A stretch of DNA of 64,000 nt from contig NZ_BCTM01000011.1 in NCBI RefSeq assembly GCF_001571285.1, positions 62,001 through 126,000 of the forward strand, given 5' to 3'. Below the pieces are notes generated by a model. The model saw only the letters and a list, made by a program, of their open reading frames with translations, made no database searches and was not told the origin of the DNA. The translations under genes and the position numbers were made by a program. This document shows, one piece after another, positions 49,382 through 59,381 of this stretch. This stretch comes from Kluyvera cryocrescens NBRC 102467 (GTDB lineage Bacteria > Pseudomonadota > Gammaproteobacteria > Enterobacterales > Enterobacteriaceae). Position 1 is the stretch's first letter; each line of letters opens with the position of its first letter.

Positions 49382-51772
49382 TTACTTCGCGTCGTCCGGG
49401 AGGGCGTAGGCCACAATATAATCGCCCATTTTCGTACCAAACGAGCCGTGACCGCCTGCGGAGATAACAACATACTGCTTGCCGTTCACTTCATAGGTCA
49501 TCGGCGTTGCCTGGCCGCCTGCTGGCAGTCGTCCCTGCCACAGTTTCTCACCATTGCTCATGTTATAAGCGCGCAGGTAGTTATCAGCGGTGGCGGCGAT
49601 AAACAGTACATTACCGGCTGTTGAAATTGGGCCGCCCAGCATCGGCATACCCATATTGAACGGCAGTGGAATAGGCATTGGGAACGGCAGGCTATCCTGC
49701 GGTGTACCCAGACGTTTTTTCCACACCACTTCGTTGGTTTTCAGATCCAATGCCGAAATGTAACCCCAGGCCGGCTGTTTACACGGCAGACCAAACGGTG
49801 ACAGGAAGGCGTTCAGCGTCACGCCAAACGGTACGCCATACTGCGGCTGAATACCGGACTCGGTACCGCTGGATTTCGCATCTTTCGGCGGCTCCATTGG
49901 ATTGCCTGGGCCACGTGGGATCAGTTTCGACACGAACGGCAGCGCCATTGGGTTGGCAATGGCAACCTGACGGTTCGGATCGACTGAGATACCGCCCCAT
50001 TCAAACATCCCGAGGTTACCCGGGAATACCAGCGTGCCTTGTTCCGATGGTGGAGTGAAGATACCTTCATAACGCATCTGGTGGAACATCACGCGGCACA
50101 CCAACTGGTCAAACATGGTGGCGCCCCACATGTCTGCGCCGGTCAGATCTTTCTTCGGACGGAAGCTCAGGTCAGAGAATGGCTGTGTTTTGGTGACGTA
50201 GTCGCCTTTAGCCGCGCCCTGTGGAACCGGTTTTTCCGGTGCCGGGACAACCAGCTCACCGTTACGACGATCCAGCACGAAGATGTTGCCGGTTTTTGCC
50301 GGAGCATAAACCACCGGGACTTTTTTGCCGTTAACCGTAATATCCGCAAGCGTTGGCTGAGACGGCATATCCATATCCCACAGATCGTGGTGTACGGTCT
50401 GATAGCTCCAGGCTAGCTTACCGGTGGTCGCATTCAGCGCCACAATCGAGCTGGCGTAACGCTCCTGTTCCGGAGTACGGTTTCCACCCCAGATATCCGG
50501 CGTTGTCACGCCCATCGGCAGGTAAACCAGATCCAGCTTCGCATCATAGGCTGCAGGCGCCCACGAGTTTGGTGAGTTGAGGCTGTAATGATGTTCATCA
50601 TCCGGGATCGCGTTCGGATCTTTAGCACCCGGATCGAAGGCCCACAGCAGTTTGCCGCTGTTGATGTCGAAACCACGAATGACGCCAGACGGTTCACGGG
50701 TCGAGAAGTTATCGGTGACCGCACCGGCAATCACAATCACTTTATCGGTAACGATAGGTGGTGAAGTCGGTTCATACATACCCGGTGTGGTAACCGGCAT
50801 GTTGGTTTGCAGATTGAGAATACCTTTGTTGGCAAAGGATTCGCACAGCTTACCGGTATCGGCGTTGAGCGCAAAAATTCGGCCATCGTTCACCGGCAGA
50901 ATTATGCGACGCGGGCAGTCGGACACCACATCCGGCGAAGCGTTATCGGCAGTAGCTTCATGATATGAAACGCCGCGGCAGGTTACGTGCTGGAAGCTTG
51001 GGTCGGTGCCGAGCTGTGGATCAAAGTGCCATTTCTCTTTACCCGTGGCTGCATCCAGTGCGAATACGCGCTGGTGGGCAGTACACAGATATAGCATGTT
51101 GCCGATTTTAATCGGCGTCACTTCATTGGTGATTTCACCCGGGTCGTTGGGCTGCTTCAGGTCTCCGGTGCGGAATACCCATGCTTCCTTCAGGTTGTGT
51201 ACGTTATCCGCGTTGATTTGCTTGAGCGGGGAGAAACGCTGACCTTCCTGATTACGCCCGTAAGCCGGCCAATCCTGATCGGCTACCTGTGAGATCGGTT
51301 CAGCAGGCGTTGCATCAGCGCTCAGTGTACCGTTCACCTCCTGTGGGTCGTTGAAGCCCGCCCAGGTGAGGATCCCGGCGCTAATCAGCAGGGCAACCAG
51401 CAGGGCAGCTACCGCGCCGCTGGAAGGCACCACCAGGCGATGCCAGACGAATGGCAAAATCAGCCACACGCCAAAGATCACCAGCACATCGCTGCGCGGC
51501 GTCAGCGCCCAGAAGTCAAAGCCGACCTCCCAAACGCCCCAGACCATGGTGGCGACCAGCAGTATGGCATAGAGCCAAAGTGCTGAACGCTTCGCCCGCC
51601 ACAGCATGGCAGTGATGCCCAGCATCACCAGGCCGGCGATCGGGTAGTACCAGGAGCCGCCGATGGCGACCAGCCATATGCCGCCGATTAACAGATACAG
51701 CCCGCAGAATGCGGCAAAGAGGGCCGTTAGCCTCACGAGTAACCGTGATTGTTGAGATTTTGTTTCTGCCAT
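49382..51772 (-). CDS. gcd: Membrane-bound PQQ-dependent glucose dehydrogenase Gcd
   Basis: Gcd oxidises glucose to gluconolactone at the outer face of the inner membrane and passes electrons to ubiquinone. It is 796 aa, as in E. coli. Five membrane segments fill the first 145 residues or so (GLYLLIGGIWLVAIGGSWYY and so on). The eight-bladed quinoprotein propeller follows, with WPAYGRNQEGQRFSPL near 168, SYQTVHHDLWDMD near 458 carrying the catalytic His-Asp, and the C-terminal GGHGSFGTKMGDYIVAY. The cofactor PQQ would need its own genes or an external supply; none lies in this window. A CRP site is shared with hpt. Confidence 0.97.
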   Translation of the reverse strand: MAETKSQQSRLLVRLTALFAAFCGLYLLIGGIWLVAIGGSWYYPIAGLVMLGITAMLWRAKRSALWLYAILLVATMVWGVWEVGFDFWALTPRSDVLVIFGVWLILPFVWHRLVVPSSGAVAALLVALLISAGILTWAGFNDPQEVNGTLSADATPAEPISQVADQDWPAYGRNQEGQRFSPLKQINADNVHNLKEAWVFRTGDLKQPNDPGEITNEVTPIKIGNMLYLCTAHQRVFALDAATGKEKWHFDPQLGTDPSFQHVTCRGVSYHEATADNASPDVVSDCPRRIILPVNDGRIFALNADTGKLCESFANKGILNLQTNMPVTTPGMYEPTSPPIVTDKVIVIAGAVTDNFSTREPSGVIRGFDINSGKLLWAFDPGAKDPNAIPDDEHHYSLNSPNSWAPAAYDAKLDLVYLPMGVTTPDIWGGNRTPEQERYASSIVALNATTGKLAWSYQTVHHDLWDMDMPSQPTLADITVNGKKVPVVYAPAKTGNIFVLDRRNGELVVPAPEKPVPQGAAKGDYVTKTQPFSDLSFRPKKDLTGADMWGATMFDQLVCRVMFHQMRYEGIFTPPSEQGTLVFPGNLGMFEWGGISVDPNRQVAIANPMALPFVSKLIPRGPGNPMEPPKDAKSSGTESGIQPQYGVPFGVTLNAFLSPFGLPCKQPAWGYISALDLKTNEVVWKKRLGTPQDSLPFPMPIPLPFNMGMPMLGGPISTAGNVLFIAATADNYLRAYNMSNGEKLWQGRLPAGGQATPMTYEVNGKQYVVISAGGHGSFGTKMGDYIVAYALPDDAK

Positions 51773-51831
51773 AGAAAGGTGTCCATTCGTTTGTTAATTA
51801 TTGCTTTCATTTCATTATAGGATTTAACAAG

Positions 51832-51847
51832 TGTGATCGAAATCACA
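51832..51847. promoter_or_regulatory. CRP site between gcd and hpt
   Basis: TGTGATCGAAATCACA contains both perfect CRP half sites (TGTGA-N6-TCACA). It lies 60 bases from gcd and 130 from hpt. Both genes are under cAMP-CRP control in E. coli. Confidence 0.88.
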
Positions 51848-51976
51848 AAATGAGCTTTATTATCGAATTAGCCGCCCAATCTGTTTTGCTGGTATACTTT
51901 CTCGCTTGCTGATCAATCTGCTGGCTATGGGTTAACGGGTTGAGTGATTTACATTTAAAATCATGTGGTTAGTTAA

Positions 51977-52513
51977 ATGAAACATACTGTTGAAGTGATG
52001 ATCCCGGAAGCGGAGATCAAAGCGCGTATCGCCGAATTAGGTCGTCTGATTAACGAGCGCTATCAGGATAGCGGCAGCGAAATGGTGTTAGTGGGCCTGC
52101 TGCGTGGCTCGTTCATGTTCATGGCTGACCTGTGCCGTGAAGTACAGGTTCCGCACGAAGTCGATTTTATGACGGCATCCAGCTATGGCAGCGGTATGTC
52201 CACCACCCGCGACGTGAAAATCCTCAAAGATCTCGACGAAGATATCCGTGGTAAAGATGTACTGATCGTGGAAGACATCATCGATTCCGGGAATACCTTG
52301 TCGAAAGTGCGCGAAATCCTGGGTCTGCGCGAGCCGAAATCGCTCGCCATCTGTACGCTGCTGGATAAACCTTCCCGCCGTGAAGTGGATGTACCGGTTG
52401 AATTTATCGGTTTCTCTATCCCTGACGAGTTCGTGGTCGGTTATGGTATCGACTATGCGCAGCGCTATCGTCATCTGCCGTACGTTGGCAAAGTGGTAAT
52501 GCTGGACGAGTAA
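51977..52513 (+). CDS. hpt: Hypoxanthine phosphoribosyltransferase Hpt
   Basis: Hpt salvages hypoxanthine (and more weakly guanine) with PRPP to give IMP. It is 178 aa, as in E. coli. The PRPP-binding loop is [17 protein letters not shown] at about residues 95-111, and the flexible-loop region [17 protein letters not shown] is at about 60-76. No strong ribosome site is visible, but the start [14 protein letters not shown] matches E. coli. It ends at a REP/BIME cluster, convergent with can. Confidence 0.97.
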   Translation: MKHTVEVMIPEAEIKARIAELGRLINERYQDSGSEMVLVGLLRGSFMFMADLCREVQVPHEVDFMTASSYGSGMSTTRDVKILKDLDEDIRGKDVLIVEDIIDSGNTLSKVREILGLREPKSLAICTLLDKPSRREVDVPVEFIGFSIPDEFVVGYGIDYAQRYRHLPYVGKVVMLDE

Positions 52514-52520
52514 TTTTTGC

Positions 52521-52600
52521 GGGGCGCCTGATGGCGCTTCACTTATCGGGCCTGCGGGCGCAGAACCGTAGGCCGGGTAAGGCATTGCTGCCGCCCGGCA
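52521..52600. repeat. REP pair (BIME) between hpt and can
   Basis: Two inverted REP-type units lie back to back. The left one spans GCCTGATGGCGC to TCGGGCCTGCGG, and the right one GTAGGCCGGGTAAGGC to GCCGCCCGGC. Each has the REP stem with a bulge. The location between convergent genes is typical. Confidence 0.85.
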
Positions 52601-52608
52601 ATATCGAC

Positions 52609-53271
52609 CTATTTGTGGTTGATGTGCTTTAACTTGAGGTTAGAAATCCCATGGCGGTAACGCTGCTCCAGGGTTTCACGACTGGTGGCCGTGACGTCAA
52701 GATCGCGCAGCAGGCCATCATGAATACCGTAGGCCCAACCGTGAATCATCACCTTCTGACCGCGTTTCCACGCCGATTGCATGATGGTCGAGTGGCCGAG
52801 GTTATAGACCTGCTCCATCACGTTCAGCTCACAAAGCGTATCCATGCGACGTTCCGGCGGCATCTCGCCAAGCAATGAGCTATGTTTGAACCAGATATCA
52901 CGGATGTGCAGCAGCCAGTTGTCGATTAGCCCCAGTTCAGGGTTTTCTACCGCCGCCTGAACGCCGCCGCAGCCGTAGTGGCCGCAGATAATAATGTGTT
53001 CAACTTCCAGCACATCAACGGCATACTGCACCACGGAAAGGCAGTTAAGATCGGTATGAATCACCAGGTTGGCTACATTACGGTGAACAAACAGTTCGCC
53101 AGGCTCAAGCCCGGTCAAACGTTCGGCAGGAACGCGGCTGTCAGAACACCCAATCCATAAAAAGCGCGGTTTTTGCGCTTGCGACAGTTTCTCAAAAAAA
53201 CCGGGATCCTCTTCTACCAGCATTTTTGACCATAGTGCGTTGTTGCTGATGAGTGTATCTATGTCGTTCAT
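52609..53271 (-). CDS. can: Beta-class carbonic anhydrase Can
   Basis: Can supplies bicarbonate for carboxylations under low CO2. The ATG at 53271 ([18 protein letters not shown]) gives 220 aa, the E. coli length; five more codons are open upstream but unmatched. The zinc site is readable: Cys42 and Asp44 in GCSDSRVP, and His98 and Cys101 in CGHYGCGG. It is cytoplasmic and divergent from yadG, with a palindromic repeat element in the shared upstream gap. Confidence 0.97.
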   Translation of the reverse strand: MNDIDTLISNNALWSKMLVEEDPGFFEKLSQAQKPRFLWIGCSDSRVPAERLTGLEPGELFVHRNVANLVIHTDLNCLSVVQYAVDVLEVEHIIICGHYGCGGVQAAVENPELGLIDNWLLHIRDIWFKHSSLLGEMPPERRMDTLCELNVMEQVYNLGHSTIMQSAWKRGQKVMIHGWAYGIHDGLLRDLDVTATSRETLEQRYRHGISNLKLKHINHK

Positions 53272-53337
53272 GGAGGCTGTAACCAAGTAAATTGCGTTGG
53301 GCTAATATAGGGCAACTCCTGATTTATTAAAACCAAA

Positions 53338-53460
53338 TACTCGTTGTACTTTACGTTGCCACTGCGTTGGCTTTCCTCGCTTACCCCAGTCACGTACTGG
53401 TGTACGCTCCTGGAGATTCGCTGCGTCGCCGCCTTGTCGCAACGTAAATTACGTAGAGTA
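53338..53460. repeat. Imperfect-palindromic intergenic repeat of about 123 bp
   Basis: The element begins TACTCGTTGTACTTTACG and ends GCAACGTAAATTACGTAGAG plus TA. TTTACGTTGC at 53350-53359 is the inverted complement of GCAACGTAAA at 53439-53448, and TACT/AGTA flank these. The middle has CCCCAGTCACGTACTGG and GCTCCTGGAGATTCGC, the layout of a dispersed enterobacterial/Yersinia-type intergenic palindrome that I recognise in general form. It contains no gene. It lies within the 226-base can-yadG gap and probably also holds or displaces their promoters. Confidence 0.75.
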
Positions 53461-53497
53461 AATATCAAGTATCAGAATGTAAGGTAAGCGAAAATCT

Positions 53498-54424
53498 ATG
53501 ACCATTGCACTGGAATTAGAGCAACTGACAAAGACCTATCCCGGCGGCGTTCAGGCGCTGCGAGGGATAGATTTAAAAGTTGAAGCCGGCGATTTTTATG
53601 CGCTTCTGGGGCCTAACGGCGCGGGGAAATCGACCACCATCGGTATTATCAGTTCGCTGGTAAATAAAACTTCCGGCCGCGTCAGCGTTTTTGGGTACGA
53701 CCTGCAAAAGGACGTAGTCAATGCGAAACGTCAACTGGGGCTGGTGCCGCAGGAATTTAACTTCAACCCATTTGAAACCGTGCAGCAGATCGTGGTGAAC
53801 CAGGCCGGTTACTACGGTGTTGAATACAAAGAAGCGGTTGTTCGCAGTGAAAAGTACCTCAAGCAGCTCGACTTGTGGGAAAAGCGCAACGAACGTGCGC
53901 GGATGCTTTCCGGTGGTATGAAACGTCGTCTGATGATTGCCCGTGCGCTGATGCATGAGCCGAAGCTGTTGATTCTTGATGAGCCAACGGCCGGTGTGGA
54001 TATCGAGCTGCGTCGTTCAATGTGGGGCTTCCTGAAAGATCTTAACGATAAAGGCACGACCATTATTCTCACCACTCACTATCTGGAAGAAGCCGAAATG
54101 CTGTGTCGCAATATCGGTATCATTCAGCGCGGTGAGCTGGTGGAAAATACCTCAATGAAAAACCTGCTTTCCAAATTGAAATCAGAGACCTTCATCCTCG
54201 ATCTGGCACCGAAAAGCCCACTGCCGAAGCTGGAGGGTTACCAGTACAACCTGGTGGATACTTCAACGCTGGAAGTGGAAGTGCTGCGCGAGCAGGGGAT
54301 TAACAGCGTCTTCGCACAGCTTAGCGCCCAGGGCGTCCAGGTGCTGAGTATGCGTAACAAAGCCAACCGTCTGGAAGAGCTGTTTGTTTCGCTGGTTCAT
54401 GAAAAACAAGGAGATCGCGCATGA
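53498..54424 (+). CDS. yadG: ABC transporter ATP-binding protein YadG
   Basis: YadG is the ATPase half of an ABC-2 type transporter of unknown substrate. It is 308 aa. Walker A is GPNGAGKST at about residues 39-47, the signature LSGGMKRRL at about 139-147, Walker B LLILDEPTAGVD at about 156-167, and the H-loop TTHYLEEAE at about 188-196. It overlaps yadH by four bases, so the two form the complete exporter. Confidence 0.96.
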   Translation: MTIALELEQLTKTYPGGVQALRGIDLKVEAGDFYALLGPNGAGKSTTIGIISSLVNKTSGRVSVFGYDLQKDVVNAKRQLGLVPQEFNFNPFETVQQIVVNQAGYYGVEYKEAVVRSEKYLKQLDLWEKRNERARMLSGGMKRRLMIARALMHEPKLLILDEPTAGVDIELRRSMWGFLKDLNDKGTTIILTTHYLEEAEMLCRNIGIIQRGELVENTSMKNLLSKLKSETFILDLAPKSPLPKLEGYQYNLVDTSTLEVEVLREQGINSVFAQLSAQGVQVLSMRNKANRLEELFVSLVHEKQGDRA

Positions 54425-55191
54425 TGCAGCTTTATTGGGTCGCGCTGAAAAGCATCTGGGCGAAAGAGATCCATCGCTTTATGCGTATCTGGGTGCAGAC
54501 GCTGGTGCCGCCCGTCATCACCATGACGCTGTACTTTATTATCTTCGGTAACCTGATTGGCTCACGAATTGGTGAAATGCATGGCTTTAGCTACATGCAG
54601 TTTATCGTGCCGGGATTAATCATGATGGCGGTAATCACCAACGCTTATGCCAACGTGGCGTCATCGTTCTTCAGCGCTAAGTTCCAGCGCAATATTGAAG
54701 AGCTGTTGGTTGCGCCAGTGCCAACGCACGTTATCATCGCTGGCTTTGTTGGCGGTGGCGTAGCGCGTGGCCTGTGCGTTGGCGTTCTGGTGACCGCGAT
54801 TTCGCTGTTCTTTGTGCCATTCCAGGTGCACTCATGGGTATTCGTGGCGCTGACGCTGGTGCTGACGGCGGTGCTGTTCTCGCTGGCAGGGCTGTTGAAT
54901 GCGGTCTTCGCCAAAACCTTTGATGACATCAGTCTGATTCCAACCTTCGTACTGACGCCGCTGACTTATCTGGGTGGGGTGTTCTATTCGCTGACTCTGC
55001 TGCCACCTTTCTGGCAGGCGCTGTCGCATCTGAACCCGATCGTCTACATGATTAGCGGCTTCCGCTATGGTTTCCTCGGTATTAACGATGTGCCGCTGGT
55101 GACCACCTTCGGCGTGCTGGTGGTGTTTATTGCTGCCTTCTACCTGCTCTGCTGGTATTTGATCCAGCGCGGTCGCGGTCTGCGTAGCTAA
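54421..55191 (+). CDS. yadH: ABC-2 type transporter permease YadH
   Basis: YadH is the inner-membrane partner of YadG. It is 256 aa with six membrane segments, and it contains the ABC-2 signature region near residues 150-190 (NAVFAKTFDDISLIPTFVLTPLTYLGG, partly LIPTFVLTPLTYLGG). The start MMQLYWVALKSIWAKEIHRF matches E. coli. It overlaps yadG by four bases and ends before a hairpin terminator. The substrate is not known. Confidence 0.96.
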   Translation: MMQLYWVALKSIWAKEIHRFMRIWVQTLVPPVITMTLYFIIFGNLIGSRIGEMHGFSYMQFIVPGLIMMAVITNAYANVASSFFSAKFQRNIEELLVAPVPTHVIIAGFVGGGVARGLCVGVLVTAISLFFVPFQVHSWVFVALTLVLTAVLFSLAGLLNAVFAKTFDDISLIPTFVLTPLTYLGGVFYSLTLLPPFWQALSHLNPIVYMISGFRYGFLGINDVPLVTTFGVLVVFIAAFYLLCWYLIQRGRGLRS

Positions 55192-55203
55192 TTACGCTGT
55201 TAT

Positions 55204-55228
55204 TCCCGGCAGCTAGCCTCTGCCGGGA
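55204..55228 (+). terminator. Hairpin after yadH
   Basis: TCCCGGCA pairs with TGCCGGGA around a 9-base loop, 12 bases past the yadH stop. No strong T run follows. Confidence 0.6.
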
Positions 55229-55302
55229 TGCGTTTTATGACAATCATCACCCCAAAATATCGATTGCTCCGCTAAACTACTTGCCTGCTAAGGAGGCAAG
55301 CT

Positions 55303-55743
55303 ATGTTGGGTTGGGTCATTTCCTGCCATGACGATCGCGCACAGGAACTGCTGGATCGTCTCGAAAATAAATACGGTCCGCTGCCGCAATGTCGGGCGGT
55401 TAATTATTGGCGTGGGCTGAGCGCCAATATGCTCAGTCGTATGATGTGCGAAGCGTTACATCAAACCGATTCTGGTGATGGCGTCATCTTTCTTACCGAT
55501 AGCGCAGGCGCGGCACCGTACCGCGTAGCATCGCTGATGAGCCATAAGCACAGCGGCTGCGAAGTGATTGCCGGTATCCATTACTCATTAATTGAACAAA
55601 TGGTTCCTATGCGGGAATCCATGAGCAGCAGCGCGTTCCGTCAGCGTATTGTTGAGCTGGGAACGCCCGGGGTGACGAGCCTATGGCATCAGCAGCAAAA
55701 AAATCCGCCTTTTGTTCTACTGCATGATTTGTATGAGAATTAA
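55303..55743 (+). CDS. yadI: PTS EIIA component, mannose/AgaF type, YadI
   Basis: YadI is a 146-aa stand-alone EIIA domain of the mannose family. The phospho-acceptor would be His9 in VISCHDDRAQELL, and the active-site region GDGVIFLTDSAGAAPYRVAS is near residues 58-77. An AAGGAGG ribosome site precedes the ATG. No EIIB, EIIC or EIID partner is near, as in E. coli, so its function is uncertain. It is unlikely to serve the EIIBC at 24.6-25.9 kb, which belongs to a different PTS family. Confidence 0.92.
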   Translation: MLGWVISCHDDRAQELLDRLENKYGPLPQCRAVNYWRGLSANMLSRMMCEALHQTDSGDGVIFLTDSAGAAPYRVASLMSHKHSGCEVIAGIHYSLIEQMVPMRESMSSSAFRQRIVELGTPGVTSLWHQQQKNPPFVLLHDLYEN

Positions 55744-55806
55744 ACGTTGGTATTGATGCCGCTTTTGTTACAATAATCAGGTCGGTTCCCGCTTTGGTTA
55801 TTACTC

Positions 55807-57036
55807 ATGGCTATACGCGCGCTAGTGCTGCTTGTTTTATTCCTCTCCGGTGGCGCTGCTGCCGCTTTACCTATGCGTTATATGCAAACCACCGAAGATG
55901 CCACGGTCTGGGCGCGTATTGGCAATAAAACGATGACGGTCGGTAATCTACGGGCCGGGCAAATCATTGGCATTGAGCCGGACGTCGAGGATTACTACAC
56001 CTTCAATTTCGGCTTCGGTAAAGGCTTTATCGACAAAGGCCATCTTGAGCCGGTGCAGGGACGTCAGCGCGTTGAAGATGGGCTGGGGGATTTAAATAAG
56101 CCGCTGAGTAATCAAAACCTGATTACCTGGAAAGATACTCCGGTTTATAACGCCCCGGATATTAGCAGCGCGCCGTTTGGTACGCTGGCGGAAAACCTGC
56201 GCTATCCGGTTATCAACCGACTTAAAGATCACCTTAATCAGACCTGGTATCAAATTCGCATTGGCGATCGCCTGGCCTATATCAGCGCGCTGGATGCGCA
56301 GCCAGATAACGGTATTCCGGTGCTCACCTATCACCATATTCTGCGTGATGAGGAAAATACCCGTTTTCGTCATACCTCCACCACCACTTCCGTGCGAGCC
56401 TTCAGTAACCAGATGACCTGGCTGCGTGATATGGGCTATACGACGCTGACGATGTATCAGCTGGAAGATTACGTACATAACCGCGCCAATTTGCCTGCGC
56501 GAGCGGTGGTTATCACCTTCGACGATGGCCTGAAATCCGTCAGTCGCTACGCGTGGCCGATACTGCATCAGTATGGCATGAAGGCGACGGCATTTATTAT
56601 TTCGTCACGCATCAAACGGCACCCGCAAAAGTGGGCACCGAAATCGCTGCAATTTATGAGCATCTCTGAGCTCAACGACATTAAAGATGTGTTCGACTTC
56701 CAGTCGCATACCCATTTTCTGCATCGGGTGGATGGCTACCGCCGGCCTATTCTGCTCAGCCGCAGCTATCACAACATTTTGTTCGATTTTGAGCGCTCCA
56801 GACGCGCTCTGGCGCAGTTTAACCCGCACGTGCTGTACCTTTCCTACCCATTCGGTGGCTATAACGCGACGGCGGTGAAGGCGGCGGGGGATGCCGGTTT
56901 TCATCTGGCGGTGACAACGGTAAAAGGGAAGGTGAAGCCGGGGGACAATCCGATGCTACTCAAGCGACTGTACATTCTGCGGACGGATTCGCTGGAGACG
57001 ATGTCGCGGTTAGTCAGTAACCAGCCGCAGGGATAA
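55807..57036 (+). CDS. yadE: Polysaccharide deacetylase family protein YadE
   Basis: The protein is 409 aa, with a signal peptide (about 1-20, SGGAAAALP) and an SH3-like N-terminal part. A NodB-type deacetylase domain follows from about residue 160 ([14 protein letters not shown]). Metal and catalytic motifs are visible as [11 protein letters not shown] near 235-245 (catalytic Asp and metal Asp) and [10 protein letters not shown] near 297-306 (metal histidines). It is periplasmic or envelope-associated; the glycan substrate is unknown. It keeps the E. coli place between yadI and panD. Confidence 0.93.
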   Translation: MAIRALVLLVLFLSGGAAAALPMRYMQTTEDATVWARIGNKTMTVGNLRAGQIIGIEPDVEDYYTFNFGFGKGFIDKGHLEPVQGRQRVEDGLGDLNKPLSNQNLITWKDTPVYNAPDISSAPFGTLAENLRYPVINRLKDHLNQTWYQIRIGDRLAYISALDAQPDNGIPVLTYHHILRDEENTRFRHTSTTTSVRAFSNQMTWLRDMGYTTLTMYQLEDYVHNRANLPARAVVITFDDGLKSVSRYAWPILHQYGMKATAFIISSRIKRHPQKWAPKSLQFMSISELNDIKDVFDFQSHTHFLHRVDGYRRPILLSRSYHNILFDFERSRRALAQFNPHVLYLSYPFGGYNATAVKAAGDAGFHLAVTTVKGKVKPGDNPMLLKRLYILRTDSLETMSRLVSNQPQG

Positions 57037-57037
57037 G

Positions 57038-57065
57038 CTGGCGCTCGACGAATGCCGGGCGCCAG
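57038..57065. terminator. Hairpin between convergent yadE and panD
   Basis: CTGGCGC pairs with GCGCCAG around a 14-base loop directly after the yadE stop and six bases from the panD stop. Confidence 0.55.
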
Positions 57066-57071
57066 AAGGTA

Positions 57072-57452
57072 TCAGGCAACCTGTACTGGAATGGCTTTCG
57101 CCGTACGCTTCATTTCATTGTCGCCTTCAAAATAGGCTACATTTGGGCGCCAGGTACGGGCTTCTTCATCAGACATGGTGACGAAGCTAGCGATGATGAC
57201 GATATCGCCAACATCGGCGTTATGCGCCGCTGCACCGTTAACGGAGATGATTTTAGAACCACGTTCCGCCGCGATGGCGTAGGTTGAGAAACGTTTACCG
57301 TTGTTAACATTCCAGATATCAATGGCTTCGTTTTCCAGGATCCCCGCGGCGTCAAGGAAGTCCTGATCAATCGCGCAGGAACCTTCATAGTGCAGGTCAG
57401 ACTGCGTGACCTTAACGCGGTGGAGTTTGCCCTGCAGCATAGTGCGAATCAT
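57072..57452 (-). CDS. panD: Aspartate 1-decarboxylase PanD
   Basis: PanD makes beta-alanine for pantothenate. It is a 126-aa proenzyme that cleaves itself between Gly24 and Ser25 ([12 protein letters not shown]) to generate the pyruvoyl cofactor. Conserved Tyr58 and the [15 protein letters not shown] region are present. The ORF matches E. coli over its whole length. It is transcribed leftward but separately from panB-panC. The 277-base gap to panC holds no yadD gene, unlike E. coli K-12. Confidence 0.97.
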   Translation of the reverse strand: MIRTMLQGKLHRVKVTQSDLHYEGSCAIDQDFLDAAGILENEAIDIWNVNNGKRFSTYAIAAERGSKIISVNGAAAHNADVGDIVIIASFVTMSDEEARTWRPNVAYFEGDNEMKRTAKAIPVQVA

Positions 57453-57659
57453 AGCGTCTACCTTTAATTCTTAACGGAAACAAAGCAGTCAGCGGCTGCC
57501 TTGAGAAATTTCGCAGGCAGTATTGCCCGATTTAAACCGGGTGTCTATATGCTATTCACCGGGCTTTCGATTAATTGCGTTTCATCACTCACAATGCTCT
57601 GCAACCGTTGTCGTATCACAAGAACGCTACCATTCATGTAGCCAAAGCATTGCTTAGAC

Positions 57660-57717
57660 GCGGTGAGTTACGCCGCTATTCACCGCGAGCCCGGACCGGC
57701 GAAATGCAGTCGGGCTC
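57660..57717 (-). terminator. Two hairpins downstream of panC
   Basis: GAGCCCG/CGGGCTC (57687-57693 with 57711-57717) and GCGGTGA/TCACCGC (57660-57666 with 57680-57686) lie back to back 13 bases past the panC stop. Neither has a T run. They probably end or protect the panBC transcript. Confidence 0.5.
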
Positions 57718-57729
57718 TGGGAACTGACG

Positions 57730-58578
57730 TTAAAGCTCTACGCTTTGATTATCGATCAAACGCGCTTTGCCAAGCCAGGCGGCCATCAGGATCACCGCAC
57801 GTTTGCTGTTTTCAGTCAGGTCGAGCAGGGTATCGGCATCGCGGATTTGAATATCGTCCGCGCGGAAGCCTTTCTCGTTTAATGCCTGCTCTGCAAGGGT
57901 GATTATCTCATCCTGATCGCGTTCGCCAGCCTTCAGCTTTTCAGCCACGCTGCTGAGTACTTTATACAGACCTGGCGCGATTTTACGCTGCTCTGCCGTC
58001 AGGTAACCGTTGCGTGAACTGAGGGCCAGGCCGTCCTTTGCACGGATAATCGGCACGCCGACGATCTCGATGTCATAGCCCATATCGGCCACCATCTTGC
58101 GCAGCAGCGCTAACTGCTGGAAGTCTTTTTCGCCGAAGCAGGCAATGTCAGGCTGAATCAGATTGAACAGTTTGCTGACAATGGTTGAGACGCCGCGGAA
58201 GTGGCCCGGACGGCTGGCACCTTCGAGCATCGTGGATAAACCCGGCACATCAACGAAGGTGTGGCTTTCGGTTCCCTGCGGATAGATTTCGGCAACGGCT
58301 GGTGCGAAGACGTAATCCACTTTGCGCTTATTCAGCTTCTCACAGTCTTCCTGGAGCGTGCGCGGATAGTTGGCCAGATCCTCGGCGCGGTCAAATTGCA
58401 TTGGGTTGACAAAGATGCTGACAATGACCACATCGGCTCGCGTTTTGGCCTCTTCAACCAACGTCATATGACCATCGTGCAGGTTGCCCATTGTCGGGAC
58501 TAATGCGACGCGTTTGCCTTCCTGACGCAGGCGACGAATGTGCTGACGCAGCAGCGGCAGGGTTTCGATAATTAGCAC
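57730..58578 (-). CDS. panC: Pantothenate synthetase PanC
   Basis: PanC joins pantoate and beta-alanine with ATP to give pantothenate. It is 282 aa (E. coli 283). The nucleotidylyl-transferase signature [15 protein letters not shown] is at about residues 28-42, with the HxGH-type motif. [19 protein letters not shown] follows near 57-75, and the KMSKS-like loop appears as LSSRNGYLT near 187-195. It lies 11 bases downstream of panB in the same operon. Confidence 0.97.
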   Translation of the reverse strand: MLIIETLPLLRQHIRRLRQEGKRVALVPTMGNLHDGHMTLVEEAKTRADVVIVSIFVNPMQFDRAEDLANYPRTLQEDCEKLNKRKVDYVFAPAVAEIYPQGTESHTFVDVPGLSTMLEGASRPGHFRGVSTIVSKLFNLIQPDIACFGEKDFQQLALLRKMVADMGYDIEIVGVPIIRAKDGLALSSRNGYLTAEQRKIAPGLYKVLSSVAEKLKAGERDQDEIITLAEQALNEKGFRADDIQIRDADTLLDLTENSKRAVILMAAWLGKARLIDNQSVEL

Positions 58579-58589
58579 AACAAGACTCC

Positions 58590-59381
58590 TTAATGGAAAC
58601 TGTGTTCTTCGCCCGGATAGACTCCGGACTCCACTTCAGCCATATACTGCCGCACGGCGGCGCGCATGTCGCCCGCTTCGGCGAGGAAATTTTTAGCAAA
58701 TTTAGGGATATGACCGCCGGTAATACCGAAGGCGTCGTGCATCACGAGGATCTGCCCATCGGTGACGTTGCCAGCACCAATGCCGATAACGGGGATCGAC
58801 AGCGCTTCGGTGACGCGTTTCGCCAGCTCGACCGGCACACACTCCAGCACCAGCAGCTGTGCGCCTGCCGCTTCCAGGGCCAGCGCATCATCTAGAAGTA
58901 CCTGACCGGCATCGCCGCGGCCCTGGACTTTGTAACCACCAAAGATATTGACCGACTGCGGCGTTAAACCGAGGTGACCGCATACCGGTACGGCGCGGTC
59001 GGTGAGCATTTTCACCGTATCGACCAGCCAGGCACCGCCTTCGATCTTAACCATGTTGGCCCCCGCGCGCATCACGGTGGCGGCGTTCTCAAACGCTTGC
59101 TCAGGGGTGGCGTAAGCCATAAACGGCAGGTCGGACAGCAGCAGGCAGTTTGGCGCGCCACGACGAACGGCACGGGTATGATAAGCAATCTCTTCAACGG
59201 TCACCGGCAGGGTGGAATCGTGCCCCTGTACCGTCATTCCCAGGGAATCGCCAACCAGCATCACGTTAATACCCGCGTCAGCAAACAGTTTGGCAAAGCT
59301 GTAATCGTAAGCCGTAATAGTGGCGAAGCGTTTTTTCTCTTGCTTGCATTTCTGCAATAAAGCGATGGTGGTTGGTTTCAT
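58590..59381 (-). CDS. panB: Ketopantoate hydroxymethyltransferase PanB
   Basis: PanB makes ketopantoate from 2-oxoisovalerate and methylene-tetrahydrofolate. The ATG at 59381 ([19 protein letters not shown]) gives 263 aa (E. coli 264); the 25 codons open upstream are unmatched. Metal-binding Asp is in [19 protein letters not shown] near 43-61, and the catalytic Glu lies in LECVPVELA near 180. It heads the panB-panC operon. folK is only 120 bases upstream, so the E. coli fimbrial operon yadN-htrE-yadMLKC is absent from this junction. Confidence 0.97.
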   Translation of the reverse strand: MKPTTIALLQKCKQEKKRFATITAYDYSFAKLFADAGINVMLVGDSLGMTVQGHDSTLPVTVEEIAYHTRAVRRGAPNCLLLSDLPFMAYATPEQAFENAATVMRAGANMVKIEGGAWLVDTVKMLTDRAVPVCGHLGLTPQSVNIFGGYKVQGRGDAGQVLLDDALALEAAGAQLLVLECVPVELAKRVTEALSIPVIGIGAGNVTDGQILVMHDAFGITGGHIPKFAKNFLAEAGDMRAAVRQYMAEVESGVYPGEEHSFH

